Assembly: GCA_036898135.1 (NCBI GenBank)
Contig: CM072511.1
Coordinates: 77,170,754 to 77,234,753, forward strand
DNA from: Oncomelania hupensis
Lineage: Eukaryota; Mollusca; Gastropoda; Littorinimorpha; Pomatiopsidae
DNA: 64,000 nucleotides
Reading direction: 5' to 3'
Part shown: positions 12,290 to 22,680 of the stretch, one piece after another
Layout of the letters: the number at the start of each line of letters is the position of its first letter
How positions within the stretch are numbered: the stretch's first letter is position 1
Notes under the pieces: generated by a model
What the model saw: only the letters and a program-made list of their open reading frames with translations
Told to the model about the DNA's origin: nothing
Databases searched by the model: none
Position numbers and translations under genes: made by a program

Positions 12290-12720
12290 AGTAAGGATGA
12301 AACTAAACAAGCTGACAAACCATTCAAATGTATTTCCAGAAACTCACACACATTGCTAAAAAAAAAAAAAAAAAAAAAAAAAGCATTTTCAAATGTGTTA
12401 ATTTTCGTGGTGATATTGTGACTGGGTTTTATCCAAATCTAAATTAAAGTTAATGGGCCACTATCTAAACTACCTGCAAGCAAACAAATGAAGAACATCG
12501 TTTCAGCCAATTTTAAGATAAAGCTCAAAACGTTTTTACAATATAATGTACTTCAGCAAACGAGCACTGGTCAAGGAAACAAAAGGCTGAGTGGTGGTTC
12601 AAGTATCTGTGTTGTAAAAATAATCAAAATATGTCCAATCATTTTTTAGATAAAGAAAAAAAAAGTGTGTTTTGTGTAAATTTGTTTAAATGTGAAATTC
12701 GGAGCGATGCGTCGACCAAC
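12290..12720 (-). repeat. Dispersed repeat family C, inverted copy 4, with internal poly(A)
   Basis: In reverse complement, the blocks match copy 1: 'attcggagcgatgcgtcg' at the right, then 'ggttttatccaaatc', then 'caaatgtatttccaga' at the left. A run of 24 A residues (about 12359-12382) lies inside it. Confidence 0.55.
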
Positions 12721-12793
12721 CTACCGACAACCAGACTAGTACTGACAGATTAGCCATCAGTTAAAGTGAAAATCTGCAATATCGGTTAAGCTA

Positions 12794-13468
12794 TTCCTAT
12801 CCTATCCTATCCTGTAACTCGGAAGTCATAGGGGCACCACATATGATCGTTTAACCAGCGTACTCCATTTTTCTCTGTCCTTAGCAACCCTGATGGTTTC
12901 GCTCAGTGTTAAACCAGTCCATTCTCGATTGCTGTCCTCCCACCTCTTTTTCGGTCTCCCTCTTCTTCTACCTCATTGCACTGTGCCTTGCAGGATGGTC
13001 TTTGCAAGGCCTGATGATCTGGTGACGTGGCCATGGCATCGGAGTTTCCCTTTTTTCACTACTGTGAGCACGTCATCGTGTTGTCCAACGGCTTGTGTGA
13101 TGGTCTGGTCGGACTTCGTCGTTGGTAATGTGCTGGGTATAGGAAATGCCCAGAAGTCTTCTGTACAACCTCATGTCCATGCTTTGTATTCTTCGTTGTA
13201 GATTTGCTGTGAGGGTCCATGTTTCGCAAGCGTATAGGAAGATGGAGATGACAAGGGAGCGCAGTCTTACCTTGGAATGTAGGCTGATGGTCCTGTCTTT
13301 CCAAATTGGCTTCAACCTTGCCATGGCAGTAGTTGTTTGTGCGATCCTGAAGAGGACTTCCTGTCTGGACCCATTGTCTGATTCAATGGCTCCTAAATAT
13401 TTGAAGCTATCTACTGTGTTGAGGGATTGGCCTTGAACTTTGATGTCCGTGTTGATGTCATTGCTGAT
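12794..13468 (-). pseudogene. RTE LINE 3' fragment (minus)
   Basis: The tail is at the left as (TATCC)n. Reading leftward, the minus strand encodes RT C-terminal blocks: DSFKYLGAIESDNGSRQEVL, then SKVRLRSLVISIFLYACETW, then QRRIQSMDMRLYRRLLGISY. Frames shift at least twice. It is 5'-truncated at about 13468, downstream of the FADD box, so it carries no catalytic motif. Confidence 0.85.
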
Positions 13469-13499
13469 GATATTAAACAAATAATAATTTAGAAAAATT

Positions 13500-13655
13500 G
13501 AACAAAACGTATTAAGCAACAACTTGATCCCAGCGACCTTGACCTTGACCTTTGCAATCGCCCGGGAGGATGGCCACTAACCTAGGTAATGTTCCTATGA
13601 AGTTTGGTCAAAATGCGTTCAGTGGTGCTTAACTAATTAAGCCTAGTGGACTCAT
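13500..13655 (-). repeat. Dispersed repeat family A, inverted copy 3
   Basis: 'ggccactaacctaggtaatg' and 'atgaagtttggtcaaaatgc' are the reverse complement of blocks in copy 1. Confidence 0.55.
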
Positions 13656-13727
13656 CTATCATCACAAACCTGAATACTTTTAAACAAAAGTATCCTTCCC
13701 AAAGTGCAGTAAGCTTATTTTTGTCAT

Positions 13728-14085
13728 TTAAGGGAAGGCCCGGTCCTTGGTGACCCGGGCGACGACCGATCCGGTATGGAGTGAATGTTTCTATTCATCA
13801 TGCAGTGTGTCTTGGGCAAGAAAGACCTGGGAGGGCCCAATCCTCTCCAGGCTGTTTTCCGATATCCACGAATAGTGTGGCTCGCCTTGGCCCCAAGAAC
13901 GTGGCCGTTGAACCTGTAGTAACATGAGGTTCTTCCGTCATGGCCGGTGACTTCCGTGTAGAAGACTTTAACCCAGTGATGCCGTGCTAACATCACCCTT
14001 GTTAGTCGCCTCTTACGACACGCCCGGAAACGTTGGGTCTATTCTATTAATTTTAATGCCCGAACCCACAGGACATAAACCGAAA
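13728..14085 (-). repeat. RTE LINE 5' end, inverted copy
   Basis: This stretch is the reverse complement of the 5' region of the plus-strand RTE at 14655-15060. Shared pieces include 'gtcgcctcttacgacacgcc', 'ccggtgacttccgtgtagaa' and 'cgacgaccgatccggtatgg'. It stops before the endonuclease. It faces the plus copy head to head across about 570 bp. Confidence 0.75.
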
Positions 14086-14299
14086 CCGGTTACTACCGAA
14101 GGATGAGCCATCTTCCGTCAACTGATGATTGTAAACGTGAGTTTTTGCTTTAGTTTAACATAAATTGAATGGGTTTGAAAATAGAGTGTGCATATTTATT
14201 GCTTTGATTGTTTTAGGGTGACTATGGGCCGACGTTTTCCAGCCATTTATGAATATGTATTGTACTAATCTTTAATGAGTGTGCAAATGCGTGAGGGTG

Positions 14300-14344
14300 C
14301 GCTTTGAACTGTCCATTACTAGGAAAAGCGCCTTATAAATATCC

Positions 14345-14432
<88 letters not shown>

Positions 14433-14433
14433 G
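14300..14433 (+). repeat. Retroposon 3' end with expanded (TTA)n
   Basis: 'gaaaagcgccttataaatat' precedes about 29 TTA units. The same motif with an (ATT)n tail is seen in reverse at 36845-36900, so this looks like a CR1/L2-type 3' end whose tail expanded. Confidence 0.6.
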
Positions 14434-14557
14434 TTCTACTAAGTCTGTTTTTCTACCATTTCTTTGATTCCATGTTAGTGTTTGACCAAATTATTTGTGG
14501 CGATGTTAGTGGAGTGTAGTGCTATCTACATACTTATAATACAACCTTCTTCTTCTT

Positions 14558-14560
14558 CTG

Positions 14561-14639
<79 letters not shown>

Positions 14640-14640
14640 A
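14558..14640. repeat. (CTA)n microsatellite
   Basis: About 26 CTA units, giving a poly-Thr frame that is not a gene. Confidence 0.95.
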
Positions 14641-14654
14641 AACATGTGTATCCC

Positions 14655-17600
14655 GCCAAATCTAGATATAAATAGTTTTATGCCCTGTGGGTTCGAACAC
14701 TAAATAGAATAGACCCAACGTTTCCCGGCGTGTCGTAAGAGGCGACTAACAGGGGTGATGTGAGTACGGCATCGCTGGGCAAAAGTCTTCTACACAGAAG
14801 TCACCGGCCAGGGCGGAGGAACCTCACGTTACTACAGGTTCAACGACCACGTGCACAGGGCCAAGGCGAGACACATTGTATTCGTGGATTTGGGCTGTGG
14901 CCAACAGCCTGGAGAGGATTGGGCACCGCCAGGTCTTTTTTTGCCCAAGACACACTACATGATGAAACTATCCACTAATTCCATACCGGATCGGTCGTCG
15001 CCAGGATCAACAAGGACCGCGCCTTCCGTTGGCCACCTGGACGGAGGTAATAAGTATGCTACTAATGGACAATTTAGCAAGATCCGCACGAGAAACAACG
15101 TCGTCATAGGAACCTGGAATGTCAGGACCCTAACTGCGGAAGGAAAATTAGAAGAACTGGCCCACGAGCTCTGGAACGTTTTAGGTATCAGCGAACTGCG
15201 CTGGAAAGGCCTAGGTGAAACAACGACCGACAAAGGCCACAAGCTCGTTTCAGCGGTAGAGATGACAGGCACGAACACGGCGTTGGATTCTTGGTCCACA
15301 AGAACATTCTAGCCACTGTCATGGGTTGCCGCTCAGTCCCCAGTAGACTCATTACCATCCGTCTGAGAGCAGCCCCTTTCAACATCACCACCATCCAGGC
15401 CTATGCCCCAACATCAGACTATGACGACAGCGAAGTGGAGGATTTTTATGAAAATCTACAGGAGGTCCTTGACCAAGTGCCGAAGAAGGACATAGTCAAA
15501 GTGCAAGGCGACTGGAATGCCAAGGTTGGCCAAGATGCGCACCACAACTGGGGACACATGTGGACCCCACTGCAACAACGAGACAAATGACGGGGGTCTG
15601 AGACTGTTGGAGTTTGCCAGATACAACAATCTGGTACTGGCAAACACGCTTGGTCTCCACAAAATCTCCAGACGATGGACATGGCACAGTCCCGGCGGGG
15701 AGCATCACAACCAGATAGACTACATCACGGTCAAGAAACGCTTCAGATCAAGCATCAACATTGGCAGGACACGCACTTTTCCATCTCGTGATGATGTCTT
15801 TCTGGCTCCACTTGGAGAGAGTAAATACAGCAACGTGCACTAGACTGAAGTTCGACCTGGACAACTGCAAGACCCGGAGGTGGCAGAAATATTTCAGGCC
15901 ACAATTGGAGGGAAATTTGCACCACTGCTCATTTTGGGGGCTGGTGAAGTAGATGTCAACACCATGACCACCACCTTCAACTCAGCTGTGACAGATGCCG
16001 CCACTGAGATCCTTGGCAAGCACCGACCAAAGAAGAAGCCGTGGATCACACCTGAACTTTAGATCTGTGTGATAAACGAAGAGAAATTTAAAAAAAAAAA
16101 GAAAAAAGAAAAAGAACAACTCACAGGGAGCTGATGTCTACCGAAAAATCAACAATGACATCCGAAAGGGCATGCGCACAGCAAAGGAGACATGGATAGA
16201 AGATCAATGCCAGGAAATAGAGAACAGTCTGAACAAGAACAACAGCAAGAAGGCCTACCAGACTGTGAAGCGGCTGGCAAGTGTTAAACAGCCCAAAGTC
16301 TCCACGATCCAAAGCAAGTCTGGTATATGCCTTACAGAAGAACAAGAAATCTTGGACAGATGGACAGAGTACTGCTCTGACCTTTACAACCATACACCAA
16401 ATGGAGACCCATGAGTTCTAGCATGTCCCTAGAACAGAGAAGAAGAAATCCTCCCAATTCTCCGGGAAGAAGTTGAGGCAGCAGTGCAATCGCTGAAGAA
16501 AGGGAAGTCAGCTGGAGTGGACAACATACCCGCGGAACTGCTACAAGCAGGAGGAGAAGCGATGATTGATGCCCTCAACATTATCTGTAACAAGATCTGG
16601 CAGAGTGGGGAGTGGCCTACACCATGGACCCAATCGCTTGTCATCACTCTTCCCAAAAAAGGTAACCTTCAGGAGTGTGAAAATTACCGCACCATCAGCC
16701 TCATCAGCCATCCCAGCAAGGTCCTCCTGAAAATAATACTCAACAGGTTGAAACCCCAAGCTGAACAAATCATAGCTGAAGAACAAGCAGGATTCAGGGC
16801 AGGGCGAAGTACCACTGAACAGATTTTCAACCTCAGAATAATCTGTGAGAAATACCTACAGCACCAACAACATCTATATCATGTGTTCATAGACTTCAAG
16901 ACAGCGTTTGACCGAGTCTGACATGCAGCTCTATGGGCAACAATGAAAGTGTACAACATCAGCCCTAAAATTATTGAAGTATTCAAAGGCCTGTATGACA
17001 AGGCTACCAGTGCAGTCCTCCATAATAGCGTCATCGGTAACTGGTGTGCGTCAAGGATGCCTACTCTCTCCAACACTCTTCAACATCTTCCTAGAGCGCA
17101 TCATGTCAGATGCCCTTGCAGATCATGAAGGCACAGTCAGCATAGGGGGTAAAGCAATCTCCAATCTTCGTTTTGCGGATGACATTGATGGATTGGCTGG
17201 AGAGGAACAAGAACTTGAACAGCTGGTACAGAGGCTTGACACCACCTCCAGAGCTTATGGAATGGAAATAAGTGCAGAGAAGACCAAAATGATGACCAAC
17301 AACACCAATGGCATTAACACGGACATCAAAGTCTAAGGCCAATCCCTCAACACAAGCATAGCTTCAAATATTTAGGAGCCATTGTATCAGACAATGGGTC
17401 CCCACAGGAAGTCCTCTCCAGGATCGCACATACAACTGCTGCCCTGACAAGGTTGAAGCCAATTTGGAAAGACAGGACCATCAGTCTACATTCCAAAGTA
17501 AGACTGCTGCGCTCCCTTGTCATCTCCATCTTCTTATATGCTTGCGAAGCATGGACCCTCACAGCAGATCTCCAACGAAGAGATGGAGATGAGATGCTAC

Positions 17601-17998
17601 AGAAGACTTCTGGGCATTTCCTATACCCTACACATCACCAACGACGAAGTCCGACAGAGCATCACACAAGCCATTGGATAACACGATGACCTGCTCACAG
17701 TGGTGAAAAAACGGAAACTCCGATGGTATGGCCACGTCACGAGATCATCAGGCCTTGCAAAGACCATTCTGCAAGGCACAGTGCAATGAGGTAGAAGAAG
17801 AGGGAGACCAAAAAAGAGGTGGGAGGACAGCATTCGAGAATGGACTGATTTGACACTGAGCGAAGCCATCAGGGCTGCTGAGGACAGAGAAAGATGGAGT
17901 ATGCTGGTTAAACGATCATCTGTGGTGCCCCTACGACCTTCGAGTTACGGGACAGGATAGGATAGGATAGGATAGGATAGGATAGGATAGGATAGGAA
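14655..17998 (+). pseudogene. RTE-clade LINE, near full length but inactivated
   Basis: This is the longest RTE copy in the window. A GC-rich 5' region (14655-15060) is followed by an AP-like endonuclease (15100 to about 15960) with motifs GTWNVRTLTAEGKLEELAHE, ISELRWKG, QAYAPTSD, GDWNAKVG and NQIDYI. This is the family often labelled craniofacial development protein 2-like. Then come the RT blocks: MQSLKKGKSAGVDNIPAELL at 16484, HVFIDFKTAFDRV at about 16880 and RFADDIDGL at about 17167. The C-terminal RRRGRPKKRWED block precedes a (GATAG)n tail at 17953-17997. Defects include several frameshifts in the endonuclease, a TGA at about 16918 where sister copies have Trp, and a deletion near 17043 removing part of the RT motif before GCLLSP. 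It cannot be autonomous. Confidence 0.85.
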
Positions 17999-18017
17999 AG
18001 GAAATAGTTTTACTCTA

Positions 18018-18028
18018 GGCATACCTCG

Positions 18029-18082
<54 letters not shown>

Positions 18083-18114
18083 ACACACACACACCCACAC
18101 ACACCCACACACAT
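18018..18114. repeat. (CA)n microsatellite
   Basis: CA tract with CCCACA interruptions, between the RTE tail and the Gypsy element. Confidence 0.95.
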
Positions 18115-18193
18115 ATCTTTGACATGTAAAAACATAAAATACCAAGGAAGAGAAGAAGCAAATCAAAATAAACAATCAGTCGGAGTGAGTGGT

Positions 18194-18344
18194 TGAAGTA
18201 AACCTCTCTCAGGACCACAAACACGCTGACACACTGGTTAATGTATTCGTTAGCTAGGCCAACTTTTATTTGAGTACAGTCCCTTCTTCGTAACCATGCA
18301 ACATAACCAAGCAACCAAATACTCTCTAGATTAGTTCTATCACA
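18194..18344 (-). repeat. 3' LTR of the Gypsy element (left)
   Basis: 151 bp, TG...CA ends on the plus strand (tgaagtaaacc ... ctatcaca). It matches 24476-24671 once the 74-bp insertion there is removed, though the middle has diverged. Confidence 0.85.
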
Positions 18345-18421
18345 TATCCCCACCGTTAAGATGTCGTCTATAGTAATATAACAAACAACCCTAAACTATA
18401 AAAACAATAACGAAACTAACG

Positions 18422-20305
18422 TCACTGGACTCTCAGCATCTTTTCACGCCTTTCCCCGTCTAAGTCTTCACTTGCGGACACTAGAGATCTACTGGAGCAC
18501 AAAGTCCTTGAAGCGTGCGGGCAGCCTTCGTGCGTCACCGCAGGCACAACCGCTGGGCCCTGACACTGAGGCAACACGGGCGCCGCGGCTGGACTTTGAA
18601 GTGGCAACGGCAAGCGCGATGACACCGCGGACACTGCGGGTAGACTCGGAGACTGCGGCGATGGCGCGGAATCTCTCGAGCAAGCAACCTCGGTAGACAG
18701 CTCATGCGGTCGCGTTGGTGTCGTCTGGAACTGGCTTGCCGGCTGTGGCAACCCATGCTCCTGCGGAACAGCAGGGGGGTCGATCAACTGCAGTGAAGGG
18801 CGTTCACTGCAAAGCGCAGCCTGGGAGGTCCTGGGTTCATTCACGTCCTCTCCCGGTTCTGGTGGTTCTCGGACACGCGGCAGTACATGGTCCACGTGCC
18901 TCTTTAGCTCCCGTCCGTCGGGCAGCCTAATAATGTATGACACAGGCCCCGTCATTGTTGTGATGACTCCTGCCAACCACTTTGGGCCTGTCAGAAAGTT
19001 TTTGACATACACATGATCACCCACAGCGTAGCGACGGGCCTCAACGTGATCATGATTCAGCTTCTGCTGCTGCTGCTTCTGCACGACTTGCCGTTCCACA
19101 CTTGGCTGTACTAAATCCAGTCGTGTCCTCACTTTCCGATTGAGGAGCAGCTCAGCAGGCGACAGTCCCGTCGTCGTTTGCGGCGTGACCCGATACAAGG
19201 ACAGGAAACGCGACACCCGCGTCTCCAACGAGCCGGTCCTCAGACCCTGCTTCAACGTCTGTACTGCCCGCTCCGCCAGCCCATTGGTCGCGGGGTGGTA
19301 TGGAGCTGACCTGATGTGCTTGATGCCGTTCATCAACATGAATTTCTCAAACTCCGCACTCGTGAAACAAGTCCCATTGTCTGACACGAGTGTCTCTGGC
19401 AATCCATGAACGGCAAATGACTGCCTCAGCTTCTTGATGGTCGCTTCTGATGTAGACGAATTCATTGGATAGGCATCAATCCACTTGGAGTGTGCGTCAA
19501 TGACAACCAGAAACATCTTGCCCTGGAACGGGCCTGCAAAATCCACATGCAGACGACTCCACGGACGATTCGGCCGCTCCCACGGATGCAGGGGCGCAGC
19601 ACTGGGCATGTTTCGCTGCGTCTGACACACATGACAGCGTCGCACTGTGGCCTCAATCTCACTGTCCATATTTAGCCACCAAATGTACGATCGCGCCAGC
19701 ATCTTCGTCATTCCCGGATGTGTGTCATGTAAGTCCCTCAAAATTCGCTCCCGGCTTTGTGGCGGCACCACCACACGTGTCCCCCACAGCAGACATCCGT
19801 CGAGCACGCTCAGCTCCGTCTGCCTCGTGAAGTAGGGCTGCTGTCTCTTGTCTCTACAGCTTCCTGGCCAGCCCTTCAACACATAGTCCCTCACCCGTGA
19901 CAGCACGGGATCTCTGCTCGTCCACTGACGAATCTGGCGCGCCGTCACGGGCATGGTCTCCATCTGCTCCATCAGCAGCACCGTTTCTCCATGCTCTGGC
20001 TTCACGCTCACTGTGATCTCACGTGGCAGTCGGCTCAACCCATCAGCATTTCCATGCTTTGTGCCTTCTTTGTACCTGATATTGTATTCATATGCGGTTA
20101 AGGTGAGCGCCCAGCGCTGGATTCTTGCTGCAGCCATTGTAGGTATCTGTTTGCTCTCGCCAAACAATCCAAGTAATGGCTTGTGATCGGTGTAGATGTC
20201 GAATCGGTGGCCATACAGGTACTGGTGGAATTTCTTTATTCCAAAGATTACTGCCAAAGCCTCTTTCCACCTGACTGTAGTTCTTCTCGGCATTGTTCGT
20301 GCCAT
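18422..20305 (-). CDS. pol: Gypsy pol: RNase H C-terminal part and integrase
   Basis: An open frame of 627 codons. Residues 1-110 are the end of RNase H (WKEALAVIFGIKKFHQYLYG, YTDHKPLLGLF, HGNADGLSRLP). Residues about 190-235 form the HHCC zinc-binding integrase domain (DLHDTHPGMTKMLARSYIWW ... CHVCQ). Residues about 245-410 form the integrase core with the D,D,E triad (HVDFAGP; VSDNGTCF; HPATNGLAERAV). After that comes a GPY-like module (GPVSYIIRL) and a Pro/Ser-rich tail. This enzyme would insert element cDNA into the genome. The frame is open although upstream RT is broken, so it could be translated only by re-initiation. Confidence 0.85.
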   Translation of the reverse strand: MARTMPRRTTVRWKEALAVIFGIKKFHQYLYGHRFDIYTDHKPLLGLFGESKQIPTMAAARIQRWALTLTAYEYNIRYKEGTKHGNADGLSRLPREITVSVKPEHGETVLLMEQMETMPVTARQIRQWTSRDPVLSRVRDYVLKGWPGSCRDKRQQPYFTRQTELSVLDGCLLWGTRVVVPPQSRERILRDLHDTHPGMTKMLARSYIWWLNMDSEIEATVRRCHVCQTQRNMPSAAPLHPWERPNRPWSRLHVDFAGPFQGKMFLVVIDAHSKWIDAYPMNSSTSEATIKKLRQSFAVHGLPETLVSDNGTCFTSAEFEKFMLMNGIKHIRSAPYHPATNGLAERAVQTLKQGLRTGSLETRVSRFLSLYRVTPQTTTGLSPAELLLNRKVRTRLDLVQPSVERQVVQKQQQQKLNHDHVEARRYAVGDHVYVKNFLTGPKWLAGVITTMTGPVSYIIRLPDGRELKRHVDHVLPRVREPPEPGEDVNEPRTSQAALCSERPSLQLIDPPAVPQEHGLPQPASQFQTTPTRPHELSTEVACSRDSAPSPQSPSLPAVSAVSSRLPLPLQSPAAAPVLPQCQGPAVVPAVTHEGCPHASRTLCSSRSLVSASEDLDGERREKMLRVQ

Positions 20306-20831
20306 CCGACATCTTGTGCGCTAGGACGCAGCCCACCCCGTAGCTGGAGGCATCACATGACATCACTATGTCCTTGCTGGAGTCAAAATGTACAAGCACT
20401 TGTGGTGACTGTAACATCTTTCTACTCTGTTCCAAAGCTCTTTGTTGCCTTTCGCCCCATGCCCACTTCACCCCCTTCTTCAGCAACTCGTATAGCGGGG
20501 CAAGCACAGTGGACAAGTTGGGAAGAAACCTGGAATAGTAGTTGACCATGCCCAGGTACGCTTGCAGCTGCTTGACATCTTTGGGAACAGGCATCTCTTG
20601 AATAGCCTCCACTTTCTCAGGTACCGGTTGAATGCCATTTTGGTCTATCTTCAGTCCCAAATAGACCACCTCCGTGGCCAAGAAGACACACTTCTTCTTT
20701 TTCAGCTTGGCTCCAGCTGCTTTCAGTCTCTGCAGCCCAGTTCGCAATGTCTCCAGCTGTTCTTCTCGTGTCTGCCCTGCCACAAGATTGAAGAATGTCA
20801 TCAATGCGAACGTACACCTTTGGAATGCCAC
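20088..20831 (-). pseudogene. pol: Gypsy pol: RT thumb/connection and RNase H start
   Basis: The frame continues RT from the segment ending near 20760: FLATEVVYLGLKID, then VKQLQAYLGMVNYYSRFLPN, LAPLYELLKKGVKWAWGE, and the RNase H start DIVMSCDASSYGVGCVLAHK. Beyond about 20290 it slides out of the RNase H frame. A frameshift there hands the sequence over to the frame starting at 20305. Confidence 0.8.
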
Positions 20832-21285
20832 ACAGCAAGTTTTCCATCACTCTATGGAAAATTCCCGGAGCTGAAGACACGCCATAAGGCAGTCTGTTGT
20901 AGCGATATAGACCTTTGTGTGTGTTGATCGTGGTATACTCTTTGGAAACATCATCGAGCTCAAGCTGTTGATACGCTTGTGTCAAATCCAGCTTGGAGAA
21001 ATATTTTCCCCCACCAAGCTCAGCCAACAAGTCCTCTGTTTTTGGAATTGGGTAATTATACAATTTTGAGGCAGCATTCACTGTGACCTTGTAATCACCA
21101 CATATGCGGAGGCTCTTGTCAGGTTTCACCACGACTACAATCGCCGCCGCCCAGTCTGAGATCTGAACCTTTTCAATTGTCCCTTCAGCCTCCAGGCGAT
21201 CCAGCTCTTCACTCACTTTGTCACGTAACGCAAAGGGCACGGGCCGTGGCTGAAAAACCGAGGCTGCGCGTTTGACTCCACGCAA
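20617..21285 (-). pseudogene. pol: Gypsy pol: RT palm with disrupted YXDD box
   Basis: RT motifs are clear: RLEAEGTIEKVQISDWAAAI, YPIPKTEDLLAELGGGKYFS, LDLTQAYQQLELDD, YNRLPYGVSSAPGIFHRVM. The active-site loop, expected as V-Y-x-D-D, reads V-Y-V-R-I-D-D, an in-frame gain of two residues. Downstream a frameshift moves the reading to the next frame. Both changes argue against activity. Confidence 0.82.
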
Positions 21286-21917
21286 ATGTTGGCCTTGACG
21301 CCATGAATCGTGCCCCTCAATTCCTCAAAAACCTCCTGGTTCTCAGTCAAAATGTTCTCCAAATCTGCACTGACCTCTTTGACTGCAAAAATCTCGGCCC
21401 AATCCAGCTTCAACACTTCCAGCCAATTTCTTCCGAGCAAGCTTGGCCCGTCTCCTCGCACCACGATCATCCGCAGGGTCAAGGGTCCTTTGTACACCAC
21501 GGCAAACTCACACTCCCCTAACACAGGAATTTCATCACCTGTATAAGTCCGTAGCCTTCTGTTGCTCTTCTGCAGCGGCAGATACGCCCCTTTCCTGACG
21601 GACTTCAGAGTCTCCTCACTCATCACCGTCAGCGACGCTCCCGTATCTAGCTCCATTGCCAAAGGCACGCCATCCAACTCAACCTTCACAATGTAAGGCT
21701 TCACCTTACTCGATGTTCGGAACACAGTGAACACTTCCACGTCACTTTCCGAATCTTCCACATTCTTCACGGCACCCCGTGTTTCCCATGTGCGGTTGTT
21801 TCTGGCTCGTCTACGTCTTTCTCGCTCTTCGCGGTACTTTTGGCATTGTCGTTGCAAGTGTCCCTTGCCTTTACAAAACCAGCATTCCACGTCTCTCGGT
21901 ATTTCAGATCTTCGCAC
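21213..21917 (-). pseudogene. gag-pol: Gypsy gag C-terminus and protease
   Basis: A CCHC zinc knuckle (CWFCKGKGHLQRQCQKY) lies near residue 11 and an aspartic protease active site (MELDTGASLTVM) near residue 88. The flap-proximal LLGRNWLEVL is near residue 160. The protease motif is intact. The frame then passes by frameshift to the RT segment near 21285. Confidence 0.82.
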
Positions 21918-21926
21918 GAAATGAAG

Positions 21927-22220
21927 CTATTCAGAAAGTGCTCTTTTTGGATTACTTATAACTTTCTGAACACTGACAGAGCCCTCGGTTGAAGTTGCGC
22001 CACTGCTCCCCTGGATAGCTACAGCATTCTTCTCTGCTTCTTCCATAGCCGCGGCCACCTGCAACGCCTTGTCAAATGTCAGTTCTCTTTCAGCCATCAT
22101 TCGCCTCTGTACACGATCGTTGTTGATTCCACACACCAGCCTGTCTCGCAACATTAGATCCAGTGACGCACCAAAGTTGCACAATGACAGATGACGTAAT
22201 TGGGCTACATACGTCGACAC
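21927..22220 (-). pseudogene. gag: Gypsy gag, central fragment
   Basis: The frame STYVAQLRHLSLCNFGASLD, then MLRDRLVCGINNDRVQRRM, is the gag segment that precedes the zinc knuckle in K02A2.6-like Gypsy proteins. At about 22225 it is cut from upstream gag by a small LINE insertion. Confidence 0.75.
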
Positions 22221-22224
22221 TACC

Positions 22225-22460
22225 TCAGAGTGTTGTTGAAGCCCCCTCGGTTAATGCTTTTAAGGGCAGGCTGGATGCACACTGGCTTTCCCTCCCCACC
22301 CTCTATGACCCAACTTGCTACCATTAGTATTTGGAGCCACCACGCGCAGCGCACAATACTAATGACAGTTGTTAAAATAACTACCAGGATCTATGTAAAG
22401 GCCATCAATGGCCTACATCATAGAAAATTTCAAGTTCAAGTTCAAGTTCAAGTACAGATT
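22225..22460 (+). repeat. LINE 3' end inserted in Gypsy gag, with (TTCAAG)n tail
   Basis: The plus strand encodes APSVNAFKGRLDAHWLSLPT, a C-terminal signature of LINE RT proteins. The 3' sequence that follows ends in four TTCAAG-type units (about 22432-22453). It lies between two halves of Gypsy gag on the opposite strand, so it is a later insertion. Confidence 0.65.
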
Positions 22461-22680
22461 CGTCACTATGACGCATACGTGTATGGAACTTGAATCTCTG
22501 CACGATCTCTGACTGTTTTGGCTTCAAATTTCTGTACAGCATCTGCGAGCTCCCGAAACGATTTTTCACCTGGTTTTGAAGGTGCCAACAAATCACTCAT
22601 GAGCTTGTAAGTCGGCCCACCAACCGCACTCAAAAGAATGGCCTTCTGTTTGTCTGCAGTGCCAATATCATTGGATTGGC
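22461..22680 (-). pseudogene. gag: Gypsy gag, N-proximal fragment
   Basis: NDIGTADKQKAILLSAVGGP and SFRELADAVQKFEAKTVRDR are gag matrix/capsid-region signatures. The upstream part of the same protein (MASFGRLREFDLHGG) lies beyond the LINE, at about 24462-24380. Confidence 0.75.

Noticed and set aside
12359..12382. Poly(A) run as a processed pseudogene tail
   Set aside because: It lies inside a family C repeat whose sequence continues on both sides, so it is an internal expansion.
18472..18930. Plus-strand frames opposite the Gypsy integrase
   Set aside because: They are antisense shadows of the integrase ORF, which has clear motifs.
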